This document shows positions 51,933 to 61,449 of a stretch of DNA of 64,000 nt, piece by piece. The stretch spans positions 16,971 through 80,970 of the forward strand of contig NZ_PPXG01000012.1 of assembly GCF_002909485.1 (NCBI RefSeq). Direction: 5' to 3'. Numbering within the stretch: the first letter of the stretch is position 1; every line of letters begins with the position of its first letter. Under the pieces are notes generated by a model. The model was not told where the DNA came from. It did not search any database and was given only the letters and a program-made list of their open reading frames with translations. The translations under genes and the position numbers were made by a program. The DNA is from Stutzerimonas stutzeri (GTDB taxonomy: Bacteria > Pseudomonadota > Gammaproteobacteria > Pseudomonadales > Pseudomonadaceae).

Positions 51933-53033
51933 TCAGACGTTGAAGCGGAAGTGCATCACGTCACCGTCTTTGACGATGTACTCCTTGCCTTCCAGGCGCC
52001 ACTTGCCGGCTTCCTTGGCACCGGCTTCGCCCTTGTACTGAATGAAGTCGTTATAGGCGATGACCTCGGCGCGAATGAAGCCTTTCTCGAAGTCTGTGTG
52101 GATCACTGCTGCTGCCTGCGGAGCGGTGGCGCCGATTCTGACGGTCCAGGCACGGACTTCCTTCACGCCAGCGGTGAAGTAGGTCTGCAGGTTGAGCAAT
52201 TCATAACCGGCGCGGATCACGCGGTTCAGGCCGGGCTCTTCGAGACCTAAGGATTCGAGGAACATGTCTTTTTCTTCACCGTCATCGAGTTCGGCGATTT
52301 CCGCTTCGATTTTGTTGCACACCGGTACGACCGGAGCGCCTTCGGCGTCGGCGATGGCCTGGACCACGTCGAGCAGCGGGTTGTTCTCGAAGCCGTCTTC
52401 GGCGACGTTGGCGATGTACATCACCGGCTTGCTGGTGAGCAGGTGAAAACCGCGCACCAAGGCCTTTTCGTCGTCACCCAAACTCTTCATCAGGGTGCGA
52501 GCCGGCTTGCCCTCGGTGAAGTGCGGAATGAGCTTCTCGAGCAGGGCTTTCTGCGCGACGGCGTCCTTGTCGCCACCCTTGGCGTTGCGGGTGACTTTCT
52601 GCAGTTGCTTCTCGCAGCTGTCGAGGTCGGCAAAGATCAGTTCGAGGTCGATGATCTCGATGTCGCGCTTGGGATCGACGCTGTTGGCGACGTGGATCAC
52701 GTTGTCGTCCTGAAAGCAGCGCACGACGTGGGCGATGGCATCGGTCTCGCGGATGTTGGCGAGGAACTTGTTGCCCAGGCCTTCACCTTTCGAGGCGCCT
52801 TCCACCAAGCCGGCGATGTCGACGAACTCCATGGTGGTGGGGATCACCCGCTCTGGCTTGACGATCGCCGCCAGCGCATCGAGACGCGGGTCGGGCATCG
52901 GTACGATGCCACTGTTCGGCTCGATGGTGCAGAACGGGAAGTTCTCAGCCGCGATGCCGGATTTGGTCAGGGCGTTGAACAGGGTGGACTTGCCGACGTT
53001 GGGCAGACCGACGATGCCGCAGTTGAATCCCAT
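51933..53033 (-). CDS. ychF: Redox-regulated ATPase YchF
   Basis: A 366-aa Obg-family P-loop protein linked to ribosomes and stress response. The P-loop GLPNVGKS is at residues 9-16, and the base-recognition motif is NKIE rather than NKxD, in keeping with ATP preference. The C-terminal TGS domain ends HFRFNV. Follows pth on the same strand by 24 bases. Confidence 0.96.
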   Translation of the reverse strand: MGFNCGIVGLPNVGKSTLFNALTKSGIAAENFPFCTIEPNSGIVPMPDPRLDALAAIVKPERVIPTTMEFVDIAGLVEGASKGEGLGNKFLANIRETDAIAHVVRCFQDDNVIHVANSVDPKRDIEIIDLELIFADLDSCEKQLQKVTRNAKGGDKDAVAQKALLEKLIPHFTEGKPARTLMKSLGDDEKALVRGFHLLTSKPVMYIANVAEDGFENNPLLDVVQAIADAEGAPVVPVCNKIEAEIAELDDGEEKDMFLESLGLEEPGLNRVIRAGYELLNLQTYFTAGVKEVRAWTVRIGATAPQAAAVIHTDFEKGFIRAEVIAYNDFIQYKGEAGAKEAGKWRLEGKEYIVKDGDVMHFRFNV

Positions 53034-53057
53034 GGTGATCTTGCCTCGGAGTTAGGT

Positions 53058-53642
53058 TCAGGCCTTCTGGCTGTGCAGGCGCTGCATCGCGCGGGTCCAG
53101 TCGCCGGCCAGGATTTCCGGCACGACGTCCAGCGCGAAGTCGATGCTGGCGTCGAGCTTTTCGCGCTCGGCCTGTGGTGCACGACCCAGCACGTAGCCAC
53201 TGACCAGGCTCGCGTGGCCCGGATGGCCGATACCCAGTCGCAGGCGATGAAAGCTGTTCTGGTTGCCGAGCTTGGCGATGATGTCGCGCAGCCCGTTGTG
53301 CCCGCCGTGCCCGCCGCCCTGCTTGAGCTTTGCGACGCCGGGGGGCATATCGAGTTCATCATGGGCGACCAGGATGGACTCGGGGGGAATTCGGAAAAAG
53401 CCGGCTAACGCCGCCACCGCTTGACCGCTACGGTTCATGTAGGTGGTGGGTATGAGCAGGCGGATATCGTCGCCCTGATGGCTGAATTTGCCTACCAGGC
53501 CGAAGTACTTGCGATCATTGCTGAGCGAGACGCCCTCACGGGCAGCCAGACGCTCAACGAAAAGAGCCCCCGCGTTATGCCGGGTCTGGTCGTATTCAGG
53601 GCCCGGATTTCCCAGGCCGACGATCAGTTTTACGGCAGTCAC
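53058..53642 (-). CDS. pth: Peptidyl-tRNA hydrolase
   Basis: A 194-aa enzyme that releases peptides from prematurely dropped peptidyl-tRNA. Catalytic His22 in TRHNAG and the motif VAHDELDMPPG are present. Between rplY and ychF, as in other pseudomonads. Confidence 0.97.
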   Translation of the reverse strand: MTAVKLIVGLGNPGPEYDQTRHNAGALFVERLAAREGVSLSNDRKYFGLVGKFSHQGDDIRLLIPTTYMNRSGQAVAALAGFFRIPPESILVAHDELDMPPGVAKLKQGGGHGGHNGLRDIIAKLGNQNSFHRLRLGIGHPGHASLVSGYVLGRAPQAEREKLDASIDFALDVVPEILAGDWTRAMQRLHSQKA

Positions 53643-53675
53643 GACGGGGGCCTCTTCTTCGGCTATGCGAGTGAA

Positions 53676-54293
53676 TTACTCGGCAGCGTCTTCTTCTTTC
53701 GGAGCGTCTTCCTTGCTCACGCGCGGAGCGTGAACGTTGGCAACCGGCAGATCGCTACCGTGGGCCAGTGCGACCAGCTCAACGCCTTTCGGCAGCTTGA
53801 TGTCGGTCATGTGCAGAACCTGGCCCACTTCGACGTTGGCCATGTCGACTTCGATGAACTCCGGCAGGTCTTGCGGCATGCAGGAAACTTCGACTTCGTT
53901 CAGGTTGTGCAGGATTTCGCCGCCTTGCTTCTTCACGCCCACGGAAGATTCCTGGTTGATGAAGTGCAGGGGAACGGTGGCGGTCAGCTTGTGGCCGGCA
54001 ACGACGCGAACGAAGTCGGCGTGCAGGACGAAGCTCTTGGCCGGGTGACGCTGCAGCGCCTTGATCAGAACGGATTCGTTCTGGCCATCGACGTTCAGGG
54101 TCAGAACGTGGCTGAAGGAGGCTTCGTTTTCCAGCAGCTTGGCGAAATCTTTGGCCAGGATGCTGATGGACTGCGGGGCCTTGTCGCCACCGTAGATGAC
54201 GGCCGGGACCAGGGCGGCGTTACGACGCAGGCGGCGGCTCGCACCTTTCCCCAGGTCGGAACGCACTTGGGCATTCAGAGTGAAATCGTTCAT
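53676..54293 (-). CDS. rplY: 50S ribosomal protein L25 / general stress protein Ctc
   Basis: A 205-aa long-form L25 with the N-terminal 5S rRNA-binding domain (DLGKGASRRLRRNAALVPAVIYGG) and a C-terminal TL5-type domain with an acidic tail (EDAPKEEDAAE). Pseudomonas proteins are of this length. Confidence 0.96.
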   Translation of the reverse strand: MNDFTLNAQVRSDLGKGASRRLRRNAALVPAVIYGGDKAPQSISILAKDFAKLLENEASFSHVLTLNVDGQNESVLIKALQRHPAKSFVLHADFVRVVAGHKLTATVPLHFINQESSVGVKKQGGEILHNLNEVEVSCMPQDLPEFIEVDMANVEVGQVLHMTDIKLPKGVELVALAHGSDLPVANVHAPRVSKEDAPKEEDAAE

Positions 54294-54353
54294 GGTGATT
54301 CTCCAGTAGCAACATTACCTGTCGCGCTTGCGACCAGCGCTCGGGCTGTTGGG

Positions 54354-54378
54354 CAAAAAGCCCCGCACGAGGCGGGGC
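54354..54378 (-). terminator. Terminator of prs
   Basis: Minus strand GCCCCGC-CTCGT-GCGGGGC followed by TTTTT, 34 bases after the prs stop and before rplY. Confidence 0.75.
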
Positions 54379-54412
54379 ACATTACGTTCAGTGCGATTTG
54401 CGAAGCTTTCGC

Positions 54413-55354
54413 TTAGCGGAACATCGCACTGATCGATTCGGCATTGCTGATGCGGCGGACCGCTTCAGCCACCACTGGTGCGATGTCCAGTTGGCGAATT
54501 CGGGTGCAGGACTGCGCAGCGGCCGACAGCGGAATGGTGTTGGTCACCACCAGCTCGTCGAGCACGGAGCCTTCGATGTTCTCGATGGCGCGGCCGGACA
54601 GGATCGGGTGCGTGCAGTAGGCGTACACCTTGGAGGCGCCATGATCTTTCAGCGCCTTGGCTGCGTGACACAGGGTGCCGGCGGTATCGACCATATCGTC
54701 GACGAGAATGCAGGTACGCCCATCGATGTCACCGATGATGTGCATCACTTCGGACTGGTTGGCTTTTGGTCGACGCTTGTCGATGATCGCCAGGTCGACG
54801 CCGAGGGACTTGGCCACGGCACGGGCACGGACCACGCCGCCGATGTCGGGGGAGACGATCATCAGGTTCTCGAAACGCTGAGCCTGAATGTCGTCAACCA
54901 GCACCGGCGAGCCGTAGATGTTGTCCACCGGCATGTCGAAGAAGCCCTGGATCTGGTCGGCGTGCAGGTCGACGGTCAGAACACGGTTGACGCCAACGAC
55001 GTCGAGCATGTCGGCCACGACTTTGGCGCTGATCGGTACACGAGCAGAGCGCGGACGACGATCCTGGCGGGCATAACCGAAGTAGGGGATCACGGCGGTG
55101 ATTCGCGACGCCGAGGAGCGGCGGAAGGCGTCGGCCAATACCACCAGCTCCATCAGGTTGTCGTTGGTCGGAGCGCAGGTCGGCTGGATCAGAAATACGT
55201 CCTTACCGCGAACGTTTTCGTTGATCTCGACGCTGATTTCACCGTCGGAGAACTTTCCGACGTAGGCATCACCGAGGGGAATATGCAGCTGACGTACGAC
55301 ACGCCGGGCCAGGTCGGGGTTGGCGTTCCCCGTGAAGACCATCATCTTGGACAC
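54413..55354 (-). CDS. prs: Ribose-phosphate pyrophosphokinase
   Basis: A 313-aa PRPP synthase, supplying PRPP for nucleotides, His and Trp. The PRPP-binding loop CILVDDMVDTAGTL and the ATP region RPRSARVPISAK are present. The GTG at 55354 (protein MSKMMVFTGNANPD) gives the usual Pseudomonas length; the open frame extends upstream without support. Confidence 0.95.
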   Translation of the reverse strand: MSKMMVFTGNANPDLARRVVRQLHIPLGDAYVGKFSDGEISVEINENVRGKDVFLIQPTCAPTNDNLMELVVLADAFRRSSASRITAVIPYFGYARQDRRPRSARVPISAKVVADMLDVVGVNRVLTVDLHADQIQGFFDMPVDNIYGSPVLVDDIQAQRFENLMIVSPDIGGVVRARAVAKSLGVDLAIIDKRRPKANQSEVMHIIGDIDGRTCILVDDMVDTAGTLCHAAKALKDHGASKVYAYCTHPILSGRAIENIEGSVLDELVVTNTIPLSAAAQSCTRIRQLDIAPVVAEAVRRISNAESISAMFR

Positions 55355-55432
55355 GCGCAGTACCTGCCTGAGGGTGGGTCCGATGAATAAAAAGCTGTTC
55401 AAAAGGCATGCTCTTGAACAGCTTCAAGTGTA

Positions 55433-55507
55433 TGGCAGGGGCGGCTGGATTCGAACCAACGCATGCCAGGATCAAAACCTGGTGCCTTACCGCTTGGCGA
55501 CGCCCCT
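55433..55507 (-). tRNA. tRNA-Gln (TTG), copy 1
   Basis: A 75-nt cloverleaf on the minus strand: acceptor AGGGGCG/CGCCCCT, anticodon loop TTTTGAT with anticodon TTG, T-arm GGTTCGAATCC and encoded CCA. Confidence 0.93.
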
Positions 55508-55566
55508 GTAGGGTCAACTTCTAATGCTATTCAGTGCGTTCTCAGTCATACGAACCCCGGAGGTTA

Positions 55567-55641
55567 TGGCAGGGGCGGCTGGATTCGAACCAACGCATGC
55601 CAGGATCAAAACCTGGTGCCTTACCGCTTGGCGACGCCCCT
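55567..55641 (-). tRNA. tRNA-Gln (TTG), copy 2
   Basis: Identical in sequence to copy 1, 134 bp further upstream on the minus strand. The tandem pair probably forms one transcript between ispE and prs. Confidence 0.93.
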
Positions 55642-55660
55642 GTATCGTACAACCTGTGTG

Positions 55661-56515
55661 CTACGCACTTACTTCCTGCGCCAGCTGCTCAAGGCTTCGG
55701 TGCAACATCGAAACGTTACGACCGCGCGCCACGAAACTTGGCAAAGTGTCTGGAAGTTGGCGGCGGACTTTATCAGCCTCGCCTGCATTTGGGAAGCTCC
55801 CAAACACACAAGCTCCAGTGCCGGTCATGCTTGCTGGAACGAATTTGTTCAACAAGCTCAAAGCGTTACGAACTTCTGGATAACGCTTCTCGACCACAGG
55901 CTGACAGTCGTTATGACCGCCCCCAGCAAGAAGGCTGCGAACTGTAATGGCCGGGGTATTACGTGTCAACTCTGGGTCTGCAAATATTTCCGCTGTACTA
56001 ACAGAGACTTGCGGAGCTATCACGAGGAACCATGGCTCGGCCAGTTCCACCGGCTGCAGACGCTCGCCAACGCCCTCGGCAAACGCTGCGCGGCCTCTGA
56101 CGAAAACCGGTACATCGGCCCCCAGAGTGAGCCCCAACTCGGCCAGCCGGTCTTCGCCAAGGTGCAGCTGCCAAAGATGGTCGAGGCCGAGCAGAGTGGT
56201 GGCTGCGTCGGAGCTGCCGCCACCGATGCCGCCGCCCATGGGCAGACGTTTGAGCAAATGAATGTCGGCGCCCAGCGGGCAACCGCTTTCACGCTGCAAC
56301 AGGCGCGCCGCGAGGACGATCAGGTTGCTGTCGTGGTCGACCCCCGGCAGCTCGGCATGCAGCCGGATTTCGCCATCTTCACGCGGGCTGAAGCTGAGTT
56401 CGTCGCCATGGTCGAGAAACTGGAACAGCGTCTGCAACTCGTGGTAGCCGTCGGCGCGGCGTCCGATGATATGCAGCATCAGATTGAGTTTGGCGGGCGC
56501 CGGTAGCGTCAGCAT
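55661..56515 (-). CDS. ispE: 4-diphosphocytidyl-2-C-methyl-D-erythritol kinase
   Basis: A 284-aa GHMP kinase of the MEP isoprenoid pathway. ATP loop PMGGGIGGGSSDAATTLL and the N-terminal PAPAKLNLMLHI are clear. Its ATG directly follows the lolB stop. Confidence 0.95.
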   Translation of the reverse strand: MLTLPAPAKLNLMLHIIGRRADGYHELQTLFQFLDHGDELSFSPREDGEIRLHAELPGVDHDSNLIVLAARLLQRESGCPLGADIHLLKRLPMGGGIGGGSSDAATTLLGLDHLWQLHLGEDRLAELGLTLGADVPVFVRGRAAFAEGVGERLQPVELAEPWFLVIAPQVSVSTAEIFADPELTRNTPAITVRSLLAGGGHNDCQPVVEKRYPEVRNALSLLNKFVPASMTGTGACVFGSFPNAGEADKVRRQLPDTLPSFVARGRNVSMLHRSLEQLAQEVSA

Positions 56516-57136
56516 TCAACGGCCCAGCTGGCGGGGTTGCCAGTCCTTGATCACCAGGGTGATCTGCAGATCGTGCCCTTGCAGCCTGATGCGCTCGGGC
56601 AGGACGAAACCGTTGTGTTCGGCATAGGCCAGATACTCGACCTGCCAGCCGTCCTGCTCAAGACGCGCCAGGCGGCTCTCGCTGTCTAGGCTCAAGCGAC
56701 TGCGGCTGTCCGGTGCTGGCAGCCCGCGCACCCACCAGAGCAGGTGGGACACCGGTAGCTGCCAGCCGAGCTGTGCTTGTACTAGCGCTTCCGGGGACTC
56801 GGCTTCGAATCGGCCCTGGCCGGCAACCTCCAGCGATACTGCGTCCGGCCGGCCGGTAAGACGGGTCGCGCCGCGGCCTAGAGGGCCGGACAGGCGGATG
56901 TCAAAGTAGTCCTGGCGCTGTAGCCAGAACAGCGTACCGCTGCCGGATTCCTGTGGTGCACGAATGCCGATTTTGCCGCTGATCTGCCAGCCGTCGAGCG
57001 CTACGACATGGCTGCGGTGTTCTTTCCAGGCCGCTGCATTACCCGGGCCTTCAACCGATTCGCGTGGGCCAAGCCCTGCACAGCCAGCGAGCAAGAGGGC
57101 AAGGCAGGGAGCAAGAAGATTTCTCAACAGGGACAT
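56516..57136 (-). CDS. lolB: Outer-membrane lipoprotein insertion protein LolB
   Basis: A 206-aa lipoprotein (lipobox LLAGC near residue 19) that accepts lipoproteins from LolA and inserts them into the outer membrane. Family features include DGWQISGKIGIRAP and a hydrophobic C-terminal part. Three bases separate it from the upstream TPR lipoprotein gene. Confidence 0.93.
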   Translation of the reverse strand: MSLLRNLLAPCLALLLAGCAGLGPRESVEGPGNAAAWKEHRSHVVALDGWQISGKIGIRAPQESGSGTLFWLQRQDYFDIRLSGPLGRGATRLTGRPDAVSLEVAGQGRFEAESPEALVQAQLGWQLPVSHLLWWVRGLPAPDSRSRLSLDSESRLARLEQDGWQVEYLAYAEHNGFVLPERIRLQGHDLQITLVIKDWQPRQLGR

Positions 57137-57139
57137 GGG

Positions 57140-58867
57140 TCAGGGCTTCTCCGAGCCAGTCAGCCGCTTGAGCGTTTCGCGCAATACCTGGCTGTCCGGT
57201 TGTAGTTTGAGTGCCTTCGACCAGACCGCGCGCGCCTCGCTGCGTTCACCCTTCGTCCACAGCACTTCGCCCAGATGAGCGGCAACTTCGTGATCTGGGA
57301 AGCGCTGCAGCGCTTTGCGTAGAAGCGCTTCGGCCTCATCAAGATTGCCAAGGCGGAAGTTGACCCAGCCGAGGCTGTCGAGGATTGCGGGATCGTCAGG
57401 ATTGAGCTGGTACGCCTGCTCTATCAGTTGCAGCGCCTCGTCATGACGTTTGGTGCGATCGGCCAGGGTGTAACCCAGGGCGTTGAGCGCCATGGCGTTT
57501 TCTGGCTCGCGATCGATGATGAAGCGCAGGTCGCGTTCCAGCTGAGCCAGATCGCCGCGTTTCTCCGCAAGCATGGCGCGGGTATAGAGCAGGTTGAGGT
57601 CGTCAGGGTACTCGGCCAGTGCCTGCTCCACTAGTTGCCAGGCCTGTTCGGTGCGTTTGTGTTCGGCGAGCGCCTCAATCTCGATCAGATACAGCTGGAT
57701 GGCGTAGTCGGGCTGCTGTTGGCGGGCGTCGGCAAGCACCGCGGATGCTTCCTGGTCGCGGTTGCTGGTGTAGAGCAGCTGGCTCTGCAGCAATTTTGCC
57801 GGTAAGAATTCGTTGCCGGGGCCGACCTCGGCCAGGGCTTCCAGGGCTTTGGATTTCTTGTCCATGGCTTGATATGCACGGCCAAGATTGAAGTGGGCGG
57901 CATCGAGATGGCTGCCGCGCTCGATCAGCTCCTCCAGGTAGACCGTGGCTTCGCGCCACGCCTGCGCTTCCATGCAGACCAGCGCCATGGAGAAGCGCAG
58001 GTCATCGTCAGCCGGATGCTGCTGGACCAGCGTGGCGAACTCACCCATGGCGTCTTCCAGGCGCTCCTGTTCGACCAGCAGACGCGCATAGGTCAGACGT
58101 AGGCGCTTGTCTTCGGGGTGCTGGCGAAGGCTTTTCTCCAGGAGCGGAAGTGCTTCGTCGCTGCGCTGCAGACTGTGCAGCAAACGTGCTTCGAGCAGGA
58201 TCGACGGAATCTGGCGCTGCTTGGCCGGCTGTGCCTGCAGCAGGGCCAGCGCTTCCTCGCTGCGATCATCCTGTTGCAACAGGACGGCCTTGCCGAAAGA
58301 TAATTGGGGGTTGTCCGGGTGCTTGAGCAGCAGCTTGTCGAAGCTCTGCAGCAGGCCTGCGCGGGTGTCAGGATCGGTTTCCGAAGCCGAAAGGGCGAGG
58401 AAATCGAAATGTGTGTCGCCCTGGCCTTGCAGAACCTTTTCCATGAACTCCAGGGATTCTTCATAACGGCCGGCACGGGCGAGCTGCACGGCAGCGGCGC
58501 GCTGCGCGTCAAGATTCTCCGGCGCGTTGCGTGCCCAGATCAGCGCGGTATCAAGCGCTGCCTGATCGGCACCGAGGTATTCGGCGATGCGAAATCCGCG
58601 CTCGGCCACGCCAGCGTCCTGCGTCGCATGCGCCTGCTGGACATAGTTGCCCAGAGCGATGTCGAAGCGATTGCGCTGGCCAGCCAGCTCTGCCACCAGC
58701 AGTGCGTAGAGGGACTGCCGGCTGAATGAGCCGTACTCGGTCGCGGCGCTGGAAGCGCTCTCCGGCGCAGCGTCCTCAACCGGGGGGCTGCTCGCGGGAG
58801 TTTGCTGCGTGAAAGTCTGGCAGCCGCCGAGTAATAGCAGGGCGGCAAGTGCGGCGAGTCTTTTCAT
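57140..58867 (-). CDS. TPR-repeat lipoprotein
   Basis: A 575-aa secreted lipoprotein (lipobox LLLLGGC) with many tetratricopeptide repeats. The last ones, such as NAMALNALGYTLADRTKRHDEA and DPAILDSLGWVNFRLGNLDEAE (given in shortened form), match the TPR consensus. The ATG at 58867 starts the signal peptide. Probably an outer-membrane scaffold; the neighbourhood with lolB is conserved in Pseudomonas. Confidence 0.9.
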   Translation of the reverse strand: MKRLAALAALLLLGGCQTFTQQTPASSPPVEDAAPESASSAATEYGSFSRQSLYALLVAELAGQRNRFDIALGNYVQQAHATQDAGVAERGFRIAEYLGADQAALDTALIWARNAPENLDAQRAAAVQLARAGRYEESLEFMEKVLQGQGDTHFDFLALSASETDPDTRAGLLQSFDKLLLKHPDNPQLSFGKAVLLQQDDRSEEALALLQAQPAKQRQIPSILLEARLLHSLQRSDEALPLLEKSLRQHPEDKRLRLTYARLLVEQERLEDAMGEFATLVQQHPADDDLRFSMALVCMEAQAWREATVYLEELIERGSHLDAAHFNLGRAYQAMDKKSKALEALAEVGPGNEFLPAKLLQSQLLYTSNRDQEASAVLADARQQQPDYAIQLYLIEIEALAEHKRTEQAWQLVEQALAEYPDDLNLLYTRAMLAEKRGDLAQLERDLRFIIDREPENAMALNALGYTLADRTKRHDEALQLIEQAYQLNPDDPAILDSLGWVNFRLGNLDEAEALLRKALQRFPDHEVAAHLGEVLWTKGERSEARAVWSKALKLQPDSQVLRETLKRLTGSEKP

Positions 58868-59063
58868 AGGGGAGATATACGGCTGGTAAGCGGTCGCGGC
58901 ATGATGACACAAGCCGCAGGGCAAGCCCATGGCCCTGGGGGCGCGTAGGCCGGTTCGGTAGCAATCGGGCTACCAATCGCATCCGACAATCGAGGGCAAT
59001 GGTTGTTCTCCATCTGGCGAAGTAGGAGAATTGCGCGCTCTGTTATCGAATCAGCGATTCTGC

Positions 59064-60332
59064 ATGGCTTTCCTCGCGCTTGGCATTAATCACAAGACCG
59101 CTTCGGTGGACGTCCGCGAGCGCGTAGCCTTCACGCCCGATCAGATGGTCGAGGCCTTGCGGCAGCTGTGCCGCGTCACACCCACCCGCGAAGCGGCGAT
59201 CCTCTCCACCTGTAATCGCAGCGAGCTGTATCTGCAGCAGGACGAGGTCGAGGCCGAGGCCGTACTTGCTTGGCTGGCCAGTTATCATCGTCTAAGCCTC
59301 GACGAGCTCAAGGCGTGCGCCTATGTGCATGTTGACGATCAGGCCGTGCGCCACATGATGCGGGTCGCATCCGGGCTCGATTCGCTGGTGTTGGGCGAGC
59401 CGCAGATTCTCGGACAGATGAAGTCCGCCTATGCAGTTGCGCGGGAGGCCGGCAGCGTTGGCCCGCTGCTTGGCCGGCTGTTCCAGGCGACATTCAGTAC
59501 GGCAAAGACTGTGCGTACCGATACCGCGATCGGTGAGAACCCGGTTTCCGTCGCGTTTGCCGCAGTCAGCCTGGCGCGGCAGATATTCAGCAATCTGCAG
59601 CGCAGTCAGGCCCTGCTGATCGGTGCCGGAGAAACCATCACACTGGTCGCTCGTCACCTGCACGAGCAAGGCGTGAGGAGGATCGTTGTCGCCAACCGTA
59701 CGCTCGAGCGGGCCAGTGCCTTGGCCGCGGAACTGGGCGCGCATGCAATCCTGCTCGCCGATATTCCCGATGAGTTGCATAACAGCGACATCGTCATCAG
59801 TTCTACCGCCAGCCAGTTGCCAATTCTTGGCAAGGGCGCGGTCGAGCAGGCGCTCAAGCGGCGCAAGCACAAACCGATGTTCATGGTCGATATCGCCGTA
59901 CCGCGGGACATCGAATCGCAGGTCGGCGAGCTGGATGACGTTTATCTGTATACCGTCGACGATCTGCACGAGGTAGTCGCCGAGAACCTCAAGAGCCGGC
60001 AGGGCGCTGCCCAGGCAGCCGAGGAGCTGGTCGCGGCCGGCACCGAGGACTTCATGCAGCGCCTGCGCGAGCTGGCCGCTGTGGATGTGCTCAAGGCCTA
60101 TCGGCAACATGCCGAGAGGATTCGTGACGACGAGCTGAGCAAGGCACAGCGCTTGCTGGCTAACGGCGCCAGCGCCGAGGATGCGCTCGCGCAGCTTGCC
60201 CGCGGCCTGACCAACAAATTGCTGCATGCGCCTAGCGTGCAGTTGAAAAAACTCTCTGCTGAGGGCCGCGTCGAGGCGCTGAGCATGGCCCAGGAGCTCT
60301 TCGCCCTGCACGAGGGCCCGGAAAAACCATGA
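59064..60332 (+). CDS. hemA: Glutamyl-tRNA reductase
   Basis: A 422-aa enzyme making glutamate-1-semialdehyde, the first step of haem synthesis from Glu-tRNA. Catalytic Cys lies in ILSTCNRSELY, and the NADP-binding loop is LLIGAGETITLVARH. The ATG at 59064 (MAFLALGINHKTA) matches the family start; an in-frame TTG at 59031 follows an AGGAGAA too closely. Overlaps prfA by four bases. Confidence 0.95.
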   Translation: MAFLALGINHKTASVDVRERVAFTPDQMVEALRQLCRVTPTREAAILSTCNRSELYLQQDEVEAEAVLAWLASYHRLSLDELKACAYVHVDDQAVRHMMRVASGLDSLVLGEPQILGQMKSAYAVAREAGSVGPLLGRLFQATFSTAKTVRTDTAIGENPVSVAFAAVSLARQIFSNLQRSQALLIGAGETITLVARHLHEQGVRRIVVANRTLERASALAAELGAHAILLADIPDELHNSDIVISSTASQLPILGKGAVEQALKRRKHKPMFMVDIAVPRDIESQVGELDDVYLYTVDDLHEVVAENLKSRQGAAQAAEELVAAGTEDFMQRLRELAAVDVLKAYRQHAERIRDDELSKAQRLLANGASAEDALAQLARGLTNKLLHAPSVQLKKLSAEGRVEALSMAQELFALHEGPEKP

Positions 60333-61411
60333 AAGCTTCACTGCTGAACAAGCTGGACATCTTGCAGGACCGTTTCGAAGAACTTACCGCACTGCTCGGC
60401 GATGCCGAGGTCATCAGCGATCAGACGCGTTTTCGCGCTTATTCTCGCGAATACGCCGAAGTTGAGCCGGTAATCGTCGCTTATCGCCAGCTGTGCAAGG
60501 TTCAGCAGGACCTAGAGGGTGCCCAGGCACTGCTCAAGGACAGCGATCCTGATATGCGCGAGATGGCCGAAGAAGAAGTCGCCGAGGCGAAGACTCAGCT
60601 CGAAACGCTGGAGGCCAACCTGCAGCGCATGCTGCTGCCAAAGGACCCGAACGACGGGCGCAACGTGTTCCTCGAGATCCGCGCCGGCACCGGCGGCGAC
60701 GAGGCGGCGATCTTCGCTGGCGATCTTTTTCGCATGTATTCCCGCTATGCCGAGAAGCAAGGCTGGCGCGTCGAGATTCTGTCTGAGAGCGAAGGAGAGC
60801 ATGGCGGCTACAAGGAGGTGATCTCGCGCGTCGAGGGCGATAACGTCTACGCCAAGCTCAAGTTCGAGTCCGGCGCGCACCGGGTACAGCGCGTGCCGGA
60901 AACCGAGTCGCAGGGCCGCATCCACACCTCGGCCTGCACAGTTGCGGTGTTGCCCGAGCCAGATGAGCAGGCCGCTGTGGAGATCAATCCGGCCGAGCTG
61001 CGCATCGACACCTATCGCTCCTCCGGCGCCGGCGGTCAGCACGTCAACAAGACCGATTCGGCGATCCGTATCACGCACCTGCCCACCGGCATGGTGGTCG
61101 AGTGCCAGGAAGAGCGTTCGCAGCACAAGAACCGCGCCAAGGCCATGGCCTGGCTCGCGGCCAAGCTGCAGGACCGCCAGGACGCGGCGGCGCACAAGGA
61201 AATTTCCGAAACGCGCAAGCTGCTGGTCGGCTCCGGTGATCGCTCCGAGCGTATCCGTACCTACAATTTTCCCCAGGGCCGCGTCACCGACCATCGCGTC
61301 AACCTCACGCTGTATTCGCTCAACGAGGTGATCGGCGGCGCAGTAGAGCAGGTCATCGAGCCGCTGTTGCAGGAATACCAGGCCGACCAGCTGGCCGCGC
61401 TGGGCGACTGA
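60329..61411 (+). CDS. prfA: Peptide chain release factor 1
   Basis: A 360-aa class I release factor reading UAA and UAG. The GGQ motif is in SSGAGGQHVNKTDSA; its Gln is methylated by PrmC, encoded next. Confidence 0.97.
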   Translation: MKASLLNKLDILQDRFEELTALLGDAEVISDQTRFRAYSREYAEVEPVIVAYRQLCKVQQDLEGAQALLKDSDPDMREMAEEEVAEAKTQLETLEANLQRMLLPKDPNDGRNVFLEIRAGTGGDEAAIFAGDLFRMYSRYAEKQGWRVEILSESEGEHGGYKEVISRVEGDNVYAKLKFESGAHRVQRVPETESQGRIHTSACTVAVLPEPDEQAAVEINPAELRIDTYRSSGAGGQHVNKTDSAIRITHLPTGMVVECQEERSQHKNRAKAMAWLAAKLQDRQDAAAHKEISETRKLLVGSGDRSERIRTYNFPQGRVTDHRVNLTLYSLNEVIGGAVEQVIEPLLQEYQADQLAALGD

Positions 61412-61449
61412 TCCTTTCCGCTGCGCATGGCGCAATCGACGAGCATCTC